44,059 nucleotides of DNA, taken from NCBI GenBank assembly GCA_026982335.1, contig JALSHH010000046.1, positions 1-44,059 on the forward strand. The letters run 5' to 3'. Position 1 is the stretch's first letter. Every line of letters begins with the position of its first letter. Position numbers and translations under genes: made by a program. The notes below the pieces were generated by a model, which had not been told where the DNA came from, ran no database searches, and saw only the letters and a list, made by a program, of their open reading frames with translations. This stretch comes from Phycisphaerales bacterium (GTDB taxonomy: Bacteria > Planctomycetota > Phycisphaerae > Phycisphaerales > UBA1924). This document shows, in pieces, positions 24,699-32,865 of this stretch.

Positions 24699-25372
24699 TG
24701 AGTCGATTACCAGCAGCCCAACGGCGTGAACAGCTCCTCGATGTGGCAGCCGAATTGTTCTCGGTGCGGGGATACGCCGGGGCAACAACGGCCCAGATCG
24801 CCAAAGAGGCCGGAATCACCGAGCCGATTATCTATCGCCACTTCAGGTCCAAGCGCGATCTCTTCGTCGCGTTGATCGAACGCACCGGCAGGCAGACACT
24901 TGAGCAATGGGAGCGGGACCTCGAAGGGGTCGATGATCCTGGTGCACGATTGACCAAGATTATTGATGAGAATCCGATGGTGTCCGAGAGTGGGCGCAAG
25001 GGGTATCGGGTGCTTTTGCAGTCGATCTCAGAGGTCGAGGACCCATTGATTCACAAGGCTGTGTCGGATCACATGACGCGATTGCATGCGTTTATTGTTC
25101 GTGAGATCGAGCGGGCCCAAGCGACGCACAAGGTGACGAATCGGTTCTCAGCGGCGGTGATTGCGTGGGTGTTGGTCAATGTGGGGATGGGGTATGGGGT
25201 GCTCAGTGCGATGGGGGTGCCCGGACATGGGTTCGATGCTTCGGGGGTGCATGTCAAGGATGTGATGGGGCGTATTCTCGTTGGGCGTGAACATCATCCT
25301 GAAAAAAGTATCAGGCCTGCATCGGAAAAGAATGAAGAGTTTGAACATGGGAAGGAAGGGACTGGCCACTAG
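24698..25372 (+). CDS. TetR/AcrR-family transcriptional regulator
   Basis: 224 aa. An N-terminal TetR helix-turn-helix (residues 10-55: LLDVAAELFSVRGYAGATTA, IAKEAGITEPIIYRHF, KRDLF) is followed by an all-helical ligand-binding region and a charged tail (EKNEEFEHGKE). It probably acts as a homodimeric repressor; the ligand is unknown. The ATG at 24698 overlaps the yidD stop; a TTG one codon earlier is less likely. A perfect 14-bp palindrome lies 41 bp past its stop, before the desulfurase gene, and might be its operator. Confidence 0.9.
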   Translation: MSRLPAAQRREQLLDVAAELFSVRGYAGATTAQIAKEAGITEPIIYRHFRSKRDLFVALIERTGRQTLEQWERDLEGVDDPGARLTKIIDENPMVSESGRKGYRVLLQSISEVEDPLIHKAVSDHMTRLHAFIVREIERAQATHKVTNRFSAAVIAWVLVNVGMGYGVLSAMGVPGHGFDASGVHVKDVMGRILVGREHHPEKSIRPASEKNEEFEHGKEGTGH

Positions 25373-25413
25373 CCATTGGTCACTGGCCGTGGGGGATTGA
25401 AAAAGATCCTTTC

Positions 25414-25427
25414 CGTCTGCGCAGACG
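25414..25427. promoter_or_regulatory. perfect 14-bp palindrome (operator or hairpin candidate)
   Basis: CGTCTGCGCAGACG is fully self-complementary. Flanking CTTTCC (25409-25414) and GGAAAG (25430-25435) extend the dyad with a three-base offset. No T-run follows, so a terminator is unlikely. Confidence 0.5.
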
Positions 25428-25472
25428 CAGGAAAGCGGCAAGAGGATTGCCATTGTTTGGAAAAGGATGCTC

Positions 25473-26675
25473 ATGCGACAGGTTTATTTGGATCACCATG
25501 CGACGACCAAACCCACCGCCCAGGTGGTTTCGGCAATGGTCGAGGGACTTGAATCATGGTGGGCAAATCCGTCGAGTATTCATCGGGCGGGGCAGCAAGC
25601 CAAACATGCGATTGAGCGAGCACGGGGAGAAATGGCGTCGTTGCTTGGGGTGAAATCGCGCGAGGTGACTTTTACAGGGTCGGGAACCGAAGCGATTGAT
25701 TTGGCAATCCGCGGGACGCTGGGCGCCATGTCCAGAACAAACCCGAAGAAGAATGTGATCATCACGACAGCGATTGAGCACAGTGCGGTACTGAATCTAT
25801 GCCGAGAGCTCGAAAAGACTGGGCGGGCACGGGTGGTGATACTGCCTGCGAATCGCTCGGGAGTGGTTGATGTGGCTGATCTTGAAGCGATCATTGGGGA
25901 GTATGCGACCGAGTCCGGGCATGAGGTGGCGTTGGTGTCGATGCAGTGGGTGAACAATGAGACGGGGGTGGTTCAGCCTGTGCATCGGGTGGGGGAAATT
26001 TGTGATCGGTGCAATGTGGTGTTTCATTGTGATGCGACGCAGTGGGTTGGGAAGATGCCGACGGATTTGCGCTCTCCCGAGGCGCCTCGGATTGATTTGC
26101 TCAACGCATCGCCTCACAAGTTTCATGGGCCCAAGGGGGTGGGGGTGCTGTGGGTTCGGCGTGGGGTGAAGTTGTTGGCGGTGACGCCGGGTTCACAGGA
26201 GTTTGGTCGGCGTGGAGGGACTGAGCCGGCGCCTGCGATTGTCGGGGCAGGGGTGGCAGCGGCCCAGGCGCGGATGTGGGTTGAAGAGGCATCGAATCGG
26301 TCGGCAGCTGGCGCGTTGCGTGATCGACTCGAACGCGGAGTACTTGGGGCGTGTGCTGGCAGTGTGGTCAATACGACGGTTGGTCCCTCGCTTCGGCTCT
26401 GGAGCACGACGAATATTGGATTTCCAAAATTGGAAGCCGAGGCGATATTGTTGTCGCTCTCTGAACGCGGGGTGTATGTGTCGGCGGGCTCGGCGTGCGC
26501 GTCGGGTTCGTTGGATCCTTCGCCGGTGCTTGTCGCGATGGGTGTGGATGAACTGATTGCCCATGGTTCGGTCCGAATGAGTGTGGGGCGGGAAACGACC
26601 GCGGAGGAAATTGATCGGGCGATCGAGGTTATCGGGCAGGTTGTGCGCCAACTTTCGCGTTCGATGCCTGGGTAA
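25473..26675 (+). CDS. cysteine desulfurase (NifS/IscS family)
   Basis: 400 aa. PLP enzyme that takes sulfur from cysteine and passes it on as persulfide for Fe-S clusters or tRNA thiolation. Visible: YLDHHATT (6-13), IEHSAV with H103, the PLP lysine K216 in NASPHKFHGPKG, and the active-site Cys C342 in SAGSACASGS. The start at 25473 follows AGGA by 5 bases; the ATG two codons earlier is an alternative. No iscU, iscR or suf gene is adjacent. It stands after the tetR gene and a palindrome and ends 62 bp before a new promoter. Confidence 0.94.
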   Translation: MRQVYLDHHATTKPTAQVVSAMVEGLESWWANPSSIHRAGQQAKHAIERARGEMASLLGVKSREVTFTGSGTEAIDLAIRGTLGAMSRTNPKKNVIITTAIEHSAVLNLCRELEKTGRARVVILPANRSGVVDVADLEAIIGEYATESGHEVALVSMQWVNNETGVVQPVHRVGEICDRCNVVFHCDATQWVGKMPTDLRSPEAPRIDLLNASPHKFHGPKGVGVLWVRRGVKLLAVTPGSQEFGRRGGTEPAPAIVGAGVAAAQARMWVEEASNRSAAGALRDRLERGVLGACAGSVVNTTVGPSLRLWSTTNIGFPKLEAEAILLSLSERGVYVSAGSACASGSLDPSPVLVAMGVDELIAHGSVRMSVGRETTAEEIDRAIEVIGQVVRQLSRSMPG

Positions 26676-26725
26676 AACGAGACGGAAACTCGGGTTTGGG
26701 TGTGGTTTGCGATGCCAAAGTCCGC

Positions 26726-26731
26726 TAGTGT
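26726..26731 (+). promoter_or_regulatory. -10 hexamer of a probable leaderless promoter for the lipid-transport operon
   Basis: TAGTGT lies 6 bases before the ATG at 26738. Confidence 0.45.
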
Positions 26732-26737
26732 GAGGCT

Positions 26738-27541
26738 ATGACACAGATGCACTCGGCTTATGAAGACCCGTCGGATCAAATGATCTACCAAGAACCCGAA
26801 CGAACCAGCATCATGGCCATTTTGAGTATGGTCTTTGGATTTGGGGGGTGCTGTCTGGGATTGACTTCAATCCCAGCTCTTTTTCTGGGAATTTTTTCGC
26901 TCGTTGGTATTTCCAAAAGCAACGGGCGCATCGGAGGGACGGGGTTCTCGATCGTGGGGATTCTTGTCGGGTTATTGACACTTGCGCTCTGGGGCGGAGC
27001 TTTGGGAGCGGTCGCCTTTGGATTTAAGGAATTCGACCGAGTCTACAGCAGCGGAACCGAGCAGATTTTCCTTGATCTGCAGGCGAACAACTTCGATGCT
27101 GTGCGTGCGTCACTTGCGTCTCCCGCAGCGGATGTGTCTGATGAAGAACTCATCGCGTTCCGTGAAGGATACCAGAACGGGCTTGGAAATCTGGTGTCCA
27201 AAACCGATGGGGTCGGGGACTTGGTCAATGGATACCTGACAATCGCTCAGCAATCCAATGCGTATAACAACCAGTTTGGGTACACCCCAGTGCCAATGCA
27301 TTTTGATTCGGGGTATGGATTGGTCATTCATGTGATTGATCCGATGAATGTGCAGAGATCGAGCGTCGGCGATCCGCTGGCGATCAAGCTGATTGTGATT
27401 GATTCGCAGGGAAATGAGTATCATCTTCCAATGGCAGGCAAGGAAGACGCCGATACAAAAGCCGATCCGGAAACCAATTCGGGGACCGGCGCGAGTGATC
27501 AGCCCGGTGGTGAAGACGATGGTGATTCCGACGGGCCTTGA
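26738..27541 (+). CDS. DUF4190-like membrane protein, first gene of MCE operon
   Basis: 267 aa. After a polar N-terminus (1-25), two glycine-rich hydrophobic hairpins (26-58 and 65-95) follow the DUF4190 pattern (IMAILSMVFGFGGCC, LFLGIFSLVGISKS, GFSIVGILVGLLTL). The rest (100-240) is a soluble domain and the last 30 residues are an acidic low-complexity tail. Not an MlaE-type permease: it lacks the multi-helix MlaE core. It is 21 bp ahead of the MlaF-like ATPase and probably co-transcribed; a function in lipid transport is inference from position. Confidence 0.75.
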   Translation: MTQMHSAYEDPSDQMIYQEPERTSIMAILSMVFGFGGCCLGLTSIPALFLGIFSLVGISKSNGRIGGTGFSIVGILVGLLTLALWGGALGAVAFGFKEFDRVYSSGTEQIFLDLQANNFDAVRASLASPAADVSDEELIAFREGYQNGLGNLVSKTDGVGDLVNGYLTIAQQSNAYNNQFGYTPVPMHFDSGYGLVIHVIDPMNVQRSSVGDPLAIKLIVIDSQGNEYHLPMAGKEDADTKADPETNSGTGASDQPGGEDDGDSDGP

Positions 27542-27562
27542 GTTCGATGAGGTGGTAGTGCG

Positions 27563-28507
27563 TTGAGTGGAACCAAATCACAATCTGGGGTGGAGGCCAA
27601 GATAGAGGCCAAGGCAGAGGCCAAAGTTCCCCCGATCATTCGATGCCGAGAAATCGTCAAACGATTTGGCGATCAGACTGTGCTCAAGGGAGTCAATCTT
27701 GATGTGTACCCTGGCGAGACGATGGTGATTATGGGCGGGTCAGGCTCTGGCAAGAGCACTTTTTTGCGGACGATGATCGGCACACACAAGCCTGATGAGG
27801 GAACGGTGGAGTTGTTTGGGCAATGTATTTGTGATCTCGATGAGGAGGGGCTCAATGAGGTGCGCAAGAAGTTTGGGATTTTGTTTCAGTCTGGTGCGTT
27901 GTTCAACTCGATGACGATCGCGGAGAATGTGGCTTTGCCTTTGCGCGAGCATACGGATTTGGATGATGAGATTATTGATATCCAGGTGAAAATCAAGCTC
28001 GAGCTGGTGGGGCTTCGTGAAGATGCCCACAAATATCCTGCCCAGATATCGGGGGGGATGAAGAAGCGTGCGGGGTTGGCGCGGGCTTTGGCGCTGGATC
28101 CCAAGATTCTTTTTTATGATGAGCCCAGTGCCGGACTTGATCCGGTGACGAGCGCGCAGATTGATCAGTTGATAATTGCTTTATCTCGCCAGCTTGGGGT
28201 GACGAGCGTGGTGGTGACCCATGAGATGGATAGCGCCTTTGCGATTGCAGATCGAATGGCGATGCTCGATCGCGGAGTGATGCTGTGCCTCGACGATCGG
28301 CCTTGGTTTGAGCATTTGCGTGATATGCCTGAAGATGAGGCCGGGAAAATGGATGAAAAGCGTCGTTTGGTCCGACAGTTTTTGCGTGGGGACGCAGATG
28401 GTCCTTTGGCATCTCGTCGTGACGAGGTCGGTTATGGCGAGGATTTGTTCGGAATGACCCCCGATCTGGTGACCCGAACGCCAAGTGTGCTGCCTACACG
28501 CGGGTAA
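27563..28507 (+). CDS. MlaF-like ABC ATPase (MCE lipid transport)
   Basis: 314 aa, TTG start preceded by GAGGTGG 7 bases upstream. Walker A GGSGSGKST (58-66), the MlaF/Mkl-type signature ISGGMKKRAGLARAL (162-176) and Walker B ILFYDEPSAGLDP (182-194). The MKKR variant of the ABC signature points to the MCE-associated ATPase family, which moves phospholipids between membranes. The N-terminus carries a short EAK triplet repeat (EAKIEAKAEAK) from a repeated GAGGCCAA in the DNA. Acts with the MCE protein downstream. No MlaE permease gene is in the operon. Confidence 0.92.
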   Translation: MSGTKSQSGVEAKIEAKAEAKVPPIIRCREIVKRFGDQTVLKGVNLDVYPGETMVIMGGSGSGKSTFLRTMIGTHKPDEGTVELFGQCICDLDEEGLNEVRKKFGILFQSGALFNSMTIAENVALPLREHTDLDDEIIDIQVKIKLELVGLREDAHKYPAQISGGMKKRAGLARALALDPKILFYDEPSAGLDPVTSAQIDQLIIALSRQLGVTSVVVTHEMDSAFAIADRMAMLDRGVMLCLDDRPWFEHLRDMPEDEAGKMDEKRRLVRQFLRGDADGPLASRRDEVGYGEDLFGMTPDLVTRTPSVLPTRG

Positions 28508-28566
28508 AGGGGTAGGACGAAACGGGCGGAGAATGACCTGTCCAGAACTGGAATGGGAGTCAATAG

Positions 28567-29907
28567 ATGAGCATGCAGGTGGTCAATCGAAACAATGTGG
28601 CTGCAGGTTTTTTCCTGATCGGAAGCATCATTTTGGCGGTAGCCATTTCGTTTATTCTTTCGGATATCAGTGATCAGTTTGGGTCCAGGAAACACTATGT
28701 GTTCCGATTCCCAACAAGTGTGGGGGTGACGGGACTCAAGCCTGGGGCGGAGGTGACCTTTGGTGGGCTTGGTGTAGGCAAGGTCGAGTCGATTGTTGCC
28801 CATACGCAAGTCGATCCTCAAAGCGGAGTCGAGGTGGTGGTGGCGCACGATGTGCAGGTGGCGCTTTCATCGGATTTGGTATTGTATGAGGATGCGTATG
28901 CGGATTTGACGCTGCCGATGCTCGGGGGTGTATCGAAGATCAATATCACTTCTGCGGGACATGGGTCGTATGATGGCGGGCCCAGCGATACCAACACGGT
29001 GCTCGATGAGGGTGAAGTACTCCGAGGCCGATTCGCCCCGGCGATTTTGACCCAGCTTGGATTCGATGTGGAATATGTAGAAAAAATCAAAGCCATCACC
29101 AATGAAGTCAAACAGGTCACATCCAATGTCAATGAATCGACCGCCAGCGTTCGGCGGATGACCGACGCCCTTGAGCCTGAGTTTATTGAAGGGGTTAATA
29201 ACGGAAAGTCGGCGGTTGCCAATGTACGGACTTTTACCGACCGGCTCAATGGCGACGATGGATGGTCAGGTCGAGTTGATGGGATTTTGGGCAAAACTGA
29301 GGAGGCGTCAGGCAAAGCGGTGGAGGTTCTCGATGAGACCTATGCGCGAATCCAAGAGGCGCGGGATGTGATCGCCCAGAGCAAGCCTCGAATTGTCCGA
29401 ATTTTGGACAATGTGGAGCAGACGACGGAACGGGTGCGTTTTGATTCGATGGGACATCTTGATGAACTCTTAGCCAAGGGGTCACTGGCGCTAGGGTCGT
29501 ATAAGGATTTGGCGGATAATGCCAATGAAATGATTGGGGTCAACCGTCCCAAGATTGATGCAACGCTCGATTCGGTGCGTGATATCGGAGTACACGGAGA
29601 GTTGTTTCTTGAGGAGATTCGTGCTCAGCCTTGGCGTTTGCTTAAAAAACCAAGCAGGGAGGATCTTGATCGCGAGCCGATTTATGAAGCTGCCCGGGCC
29701 TATGCCAGCGCGGTTTCAGATTTGCGAGTTGCTTCAGAAGCCCTTGATGCTGCGGTGATGCGTGTGAGTGAAACCGGATCACCTGCCAGTGCGGCCGAGT
29801 TGTCACGGATTGCCCAGGTGGTCGAAGAGGCCTACGGGCGATATGAAGAGGCCGAGCGTGGGCTGCTTGAAAAATTGCGTACGCCAAGCCCACCAACAAG
29901 ACCATGA
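28567..29907 (+). CDS. MlaD/MCE-domain membrane-anchored protein
   Basis: 446 aa. One N-terminal transmembrane helix (about 11-32), a single MCE domain (about 40-125: YVFRFPTSVGVTGLKPGAEV, FGGLGVGKVESI, YADLTLPMLGG), then about 300 residues of predicted helix and coiled coil (for example EYVEKIKAITNEVKQVTSNV). MCE rings form the periplasmic lipid tunnel; the long helical part could build a needle-like extension as in PqiB/LetB. The start is supported by GGGAG 8 bases upstream. It overlaps the next gene by 4 bp (ATGA), so the two are coupled. Confidence 0.9.
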   Translation: MSMQVVNRNNVAAGFFLIGSIILAVAISFILSDISDQFGSRKHYVFRFPTSVGVTGLKPGAEVTFGGLGVGKVESIVAHTQVDPQSGVEVVVAHDVQVALSSDLVLYEDAYADLTLPMLGGVSKINITSAGHGSYDGGPSDTNTVLDEGEVLRGRFAPAILTQLGFDVEYVEKIKAITNEVKQVTSNVNESTASVRRMTDALEPEFIEGVNNGKSAVANVRTFTDRLNGDDGWSGRVDGILGKTEEASGKAVEVLDETYARIQEARDVIAQSKPRIVRILDNVEQTTERVRFDSMGHLDELLAKGSLALGSYKDLADNANEMIGVNRPKIDATLDSVRDIGVHGELFLEEIRAQPWRLLKKPSREDLDREPIYEAARAYASAVSDLRVASEALDAAVMRVSETGSPASAAELSRIAQVVEEAYGRYEEAERGLLEKLRTPSPPTRP

Positions 29908-31073
29908 GAACTTTTTTACGCAAAGTTGAGCAGGCACTGGGTTCGCCACGGCGCAATATGATGGTTAGCTTTGGACTGGTGATTGTTGGTGCGCTAGCGA
30001 TTGTAATCGGCAATATGCGCATAGATCATCGCCAAGCTGAGCAGCGTTTGAACGATGGGATTGGATCGGTGATCACAAGTTCTGCGCAGATACTTTCATT
30101 GGTCTTTGGCCCAGATGGGCTCGATGAAGATCAACAGCCTTGGCTTGGGTTTCGGATGTATGACAAGCAACGCAAGGTGTGGATTGAACTTGAAACACAT
30201 TCTGATAAACAACTTGATGAACAACTCGACGAGCGGATTGTGGTGCTGGTCCATGGGCTTGATGAGCCCGGTGGGATCTGGGACCAACTGGCTCCTGCGC
30301 TTGCCGGTGCAGGATATACGGCGGTGCGTTTTGACTATGCCAACGATCAGGCAATTGCCCTCAGCGCAACGAGTTTGTTTAACTCGCTCGATGAGTTGCG
30401 TGAATATGGCGTCAAGACGATCGACTTTGTGTGCCACTCGATGGGGGGCTTGGTGGTGCGCGATACGATCACACGCGAGGGGTTTGGGGAGAAGGGAATC
30501 ATGGTGGATCGGCTGATTACGATCGGGACGCCTCATGGTGGATCGCCTTGGGCAAGGCTTCGGGCGGTGTCGGAGATTCGTGAGCAGGTGCAGCGGTGGG
30601 TTGAATCGGATGATCTGGATCCTCAACGACTCTTGGGCTTTGCGCGCGATGGGGTTGGGCAGGCAGGAGCAGACTTGCTTCCGGGTTCCAATTTTCTCAC
30701 AGAACTTGATGCGCGCACGCTGCCCGATGGAATCGCGGTGACTTGTATCGTTGGACGAATGACCTCGAAGACTGGGGTTGAAGCGGGATCTGTTTTGGCT
30801 GCCAGTGCGCTGCGCGATCTTGTTGGAAGCGAGGATGCTTGGGCAATCATGGGGGCTGTTGACCGGTTCGGGCGTGAGCTTGGCGACGGCGTGGTGCCGA
30901 TGTCGTCAGCGGTGCTCGATGGGGTTGATGATGTGGTGATCTTGCAGGCGAACCATCGCGCGATGGTTCGCACTGTGGAGCTTGGCGAGGTAATTCGTCA
31001 AATTGGCGGACTCGGAGCTTCTGATGAACCACCTGCAATTGCGGTGGTTTTGGATCGATTGGCGCGAGAGTAG
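29904..31073 (+). CDS. membrane-anchored alpha/beta hydrolase (lipase-like)
   Basis: 389 aa. An N-terminal membrane helix (about 19-38) is followed by a predicted periplasmic region and an alpha/beta hydrolase domain. VVLVHGLDEPGG (113-124) forms the oxyanion region, CHSMGG carries nucleophile S179, TPHGGSPW follows, and ANHRAM near the end supplies the likely catalytic His. The pattern fits PGAP1-like or triacylglycerol lipases. A 4-bp overlap with the MCE gene puts it in the lipid-transport operon, where it could release or remodel lipids; that is inference. Confidence 0.88.
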   Translation: MRTFLRKVEQALGSPRRNMMVSFGLVIVGALAIVIGNMRIDHRQAEQRLNDGIGSVITSSAQILSLVFGPDGLDEDQQPWLGFRMYDKQRKVWIELETHSDKQLDEQLDERIVVLVHGLDEPGGIWDQLAPALAGAGYTAVRFDYANDQAIALSATSLFNSLDELREYGVKTIDFVCHSMGGLVVRDTITREGFGEKGIMVDRLITIGTPHGGSPWARLRAVSEIREQVQRWVESDDLDPQRLLGFARDGVGQAGADLLPGSNFLTELDARTLPDGIAVTCIVGRMTSKTGVEAGSVLAASALRDLVGSEDAWAIMGAVDRFGRELGDGVVPMSSAVLDGVDDVVILQANHRAMVRTVELGEVIRQIGGLGASDEPPAIAVVLDRLARE

Positions 31074-31240
31074 AGGAGGGAAAGAAGTCCCCTTCCGTCG
31101 GCTTGGCCGCCACCTCTGCACTCAAATGGTGGAGGTGCAAGAGAATACGATGGCCCATCTTTTCCTTAATCCCCAATCCGTCATGGCTCATGGCTTTGCA
31201 AATATCCTGATAAAACCCGTCCGTGGATGGCCTGGTGCTG

Positions 31241-31246
31241 TATACT
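31241..31246 (+). promoter_or_regulatory. -10 hexamer of a probable leaderless promoter
   Basis: TATACT, five of six matches to TATAAT, lies 6 bases before the ATG at 31253. Confidence 0.6.
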
Positions 31247-31252
31247 TTGGTA

Positions 31253-31921
31253 ATGGGACAACGGCGGCACCATTATGAGCATGCCTTTGAACGGTATCTG
31301 CGTGATGAGCGGATTCCGTATATTTCGGTCAATGAAGCAAAGAAGTCGCTCTTACCTGAACGGGCGATGTTGATGACGCAATCGGGGGATGGGTTGCCGA
31401 AGAAGCTTAAGAACTTTGACTTTGTGGTCTATGGGCAAGGGACGAACCTGCTGGTCGAGATCAAGGGGCGTCGGCTGCCTGCGGTTCGGCTCAAGGACGG
31501 GACGCCGAGCAAGCCCCGGATGGAATCATGGGTGACAATGGACGATATCGAGGCGTTGACTCGGTGGCGGGTGTTGTTTGGTCCTGAGTTTGAGCCGGTG
31601 TTTGTCTTTGTGTATTGGTGTGATGATGTGCCGCCTGATGGGGTGTTTGTGGAGACGATCGAGGATCGTGGACGGTGGTATACGCTTCGGGCGATCGGGC
31701 TTGATGCGTATGTTGGGGCGATGAAGGTTCGGAGTCCCAAGTGGGGAACAATGCATCTGGCTGCAAATGACTTTGAAGCATTGAGTTCTCCGTTTTCCAC
31801 TCCTGATTCTGGGGAACCCCGGAGGTGTGAGAATATAAGGGAATGGGAAAACCGGGCGTTTGACCAACCAAGGCGCACGGTCTTTGTTCGTGAGCCGATG
31901 CTTGATCCGCTTATGGTGTAG
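31253..31921 (+). CDS. PD-(D/E)XK nuclease-like protein
   Basis: 222 aa. The N-terminal helix HHYEHAFERYLRDERIPY, then KNFDFVVYG (D56) and NLLVEIKGRR (E69-I-K71) give the spacing of a PD-(D/E)XK nuclease core: D, then E-x-K on the next strand, with an upstream Glu (E9 or E13). The second half is Trp/Tyr-rich with no motif I know. Cleavage of DNA or RNA is inferred from the fold signature only; no partner methylase, helicase or toxin partner lies nearby. The ATG at 31253 has no Shine-Dalgarno but sits 6 bases after TATACT, so it is probably leaderless. Confidence 0.65.
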   Translation: MGQRRHHYEHAFERYLRDERIPYISVNEAKKSLLPERAMLMTQSGDGLPKKLKNFDFVVYGQGTNLLVEIKGRRLPAVRLKDGTPSKPRMESWVTMDDIEALTRWRVLFGPEFEPVFVFVYWCDDVPPDGVFVETIEDRGRWYTLRAIGLDAYVGAMKVRSPKWGTMHLAANDFEALSSPFSTPDSGEPRRCENIREWENRAFDQPRRTVFVREPMLDPLMV

Positions 31922-32009
31922 CTTGTGGTATGTGGTACAGATGTTGTGTTCTCGCATAGATTGTGGGGCATGGCAGGGTTTATACTTGACCTTTGGGGTG
32001 ATGTGTGTG

Positions 32010-32015
32010 TAGCGT
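32010..32015 (+). promoter_or_regulatory. -10 hexamer of a probable leaderless promoter
   Basis: TAGCGT lies 6 bases before the ATG at 32022. Confidence 0.35.
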
Positions 32016-32021
32016 GGGGGC

Positions 32022-32285
32022 ATGATTCACCGCTTCTTTGCTCGTCCGTTTACCTGTTTGTTTACTCGTTTGACCCCTTGGTGCGCCTCGATGATGTGCA
32101 TGGCGACGGTGCTGATGGTGTCTGTTTCTTCAACGCTTGCGATGGCGCAGGATGATTTGCGGCCTCCCAAGTCGGATCAGGCGCTCAGCTCGCCCAAGGT
32201 ATTGACGATCATCGTTGCGATCCTTTTGACCGGTGCGGTGGTTTTTGTAGCGACCTACCGGTCCAAGCGAACGCATCAAGACTGA
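32022..32285 (+). CDS. small secreted/membrane protein
   Basis: 87 aa. A long, Cys- and Met-rich signal-like region ends at a likely cleavage site AMA-QDD near residue 42. A short polar stretch and one transmembrane helix (LTIIVAILLTGAVVFVATY, about 60-79) follow, with a basic cytoplasmic end (RSKRTHQD). The product would be a single-pass membrane peptide of about 45 residues. No family recognised. First of three small exported proteins in a row. Confidence 0.65.
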   Translation: MIHRFFARPFTCLFTRLTPWCASMMCMATVLMVSVSSTLAMAQDDLRPPKSDQALSSPKVLTIIVAILLTGAVVFVATYRSKRTHQD

Positions 32286-32319
32286 GCCTCCGTTCATTTT
32301 GTTCCAAGGGAACCGATCG

Positions 32320-32350
32320 TTGTTGCACTCGAACGGGTATATGGCAACAA
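32320..32350 (+). repeat. intergenic hairpin
   Basis: TTGTTGC (32320-32326) pairs with GCAACAA (32344-32350). A moderately T-rich stretch (TGGTTTTGG) follows, so it may act as a weak terminator for the gene at 32022. Confidence 0.4.
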
Positions 32351-32401
32351 TGGTTTTGGTGCCTGGTTGGCCGTCTTTGCGCTGCACTTTGGCAGAAGTG
32401 A

Positions 32402-32407
32402 TATGAT
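32402..32407 (+). promoter_or_regulatory. possible -10 element for the small-protein pair
   Basis: TATGAT, five of six matches to TATAAT, lies about 87 bases before the ATG at 32494. No good -35 is visible. Confidence 0.3.
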
Positions 32408-32456
32408 GATGTATCGATCGCCGATGGGTTAAGGTCGCCATCCAATGTCGATCGAT

Positions 32457-32492
32457 GTAAAGAACACAGTAAAGAACACAGTGGAGAACACA
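32457..32492 (+). repeat. three 12-bp tandem repeats ending in a ribosome site
   Basis: GTAAAGAACACA twice (32457-32468, 32469-32480), then GTGGAGAACACA (32481-32492). The two changed bases in the third copy create GGAG seven bases before the ATG at 32494. Confidence 0.85.
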
Positions 32493-32493
32493 G

Positions 32494-32841
32494 ATGCATA
32501 CGCAGACAAAGACACACATGCGGAATGATGATGGACATCGCCGATCGGGCCTTGGTCGCGGGCTTCTGGCACTTAATGTGGCGCTCCTTGTCGGACTTGG
32601 TCTGGTAAGTTTGGCCCCTTTTGCGGGAGCTCAAGGAGGGGCAGGTCAAGGGAGCCGGGCGCTGGGAGAATATTCGGTGGTGGGCGGGGCAACAATCGGG
32701 GGAGTATCGAGTGTGATCTATGTGCTCGATACGGCCAACCGTGAGTTGATCGCATTGAGTTGGAACGACAGCACCAAATCGCTCGAAGGTGTGGGGTATC
32801 GGGATTTGAGCCAAGACTCGTCGAGTGATCCGGATCGGTAA
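32494..32841 (+). CDS. small membrane-anchored protein A
   Basis: 115 aa. A polar, Arg/His-rich N-terminus (1-23) leads into a hydrophobic segment (about 24-46) ending AGAQ, either a signal peptide or an anchor. The exported part is short: a Gly-rich linker, then SSVIYVLDTANRELIALSWN and SLEGVGYRDLS. The strand pattern resembles one blade of a beta-propeller and is shared with the next gene. Start set by GGAG from the 12-bp repeat array. Function unknown. Confidence 0.7.
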   Translation: MHTQTKTHMRNDDGHRRSGLGRGLLALNVALLVGLGLVSLAPFAGAQGGAGQGSRALGEYSVVGGATIGGVSSVIYVLDTANRELIALSWNDSTKSLEGVGYRDLSQDSSSDPDR

Positions 32842-32865
32842 AACCGCAAAGCAAAGGATGATGAT

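Noticed and set aside
26738-27541. Reading this gene as the missing MlaE permease
   Set aside because: It has only two short hydrophobic hairpins followed by a soluble domain and lacks the MlaE multi-helix core.
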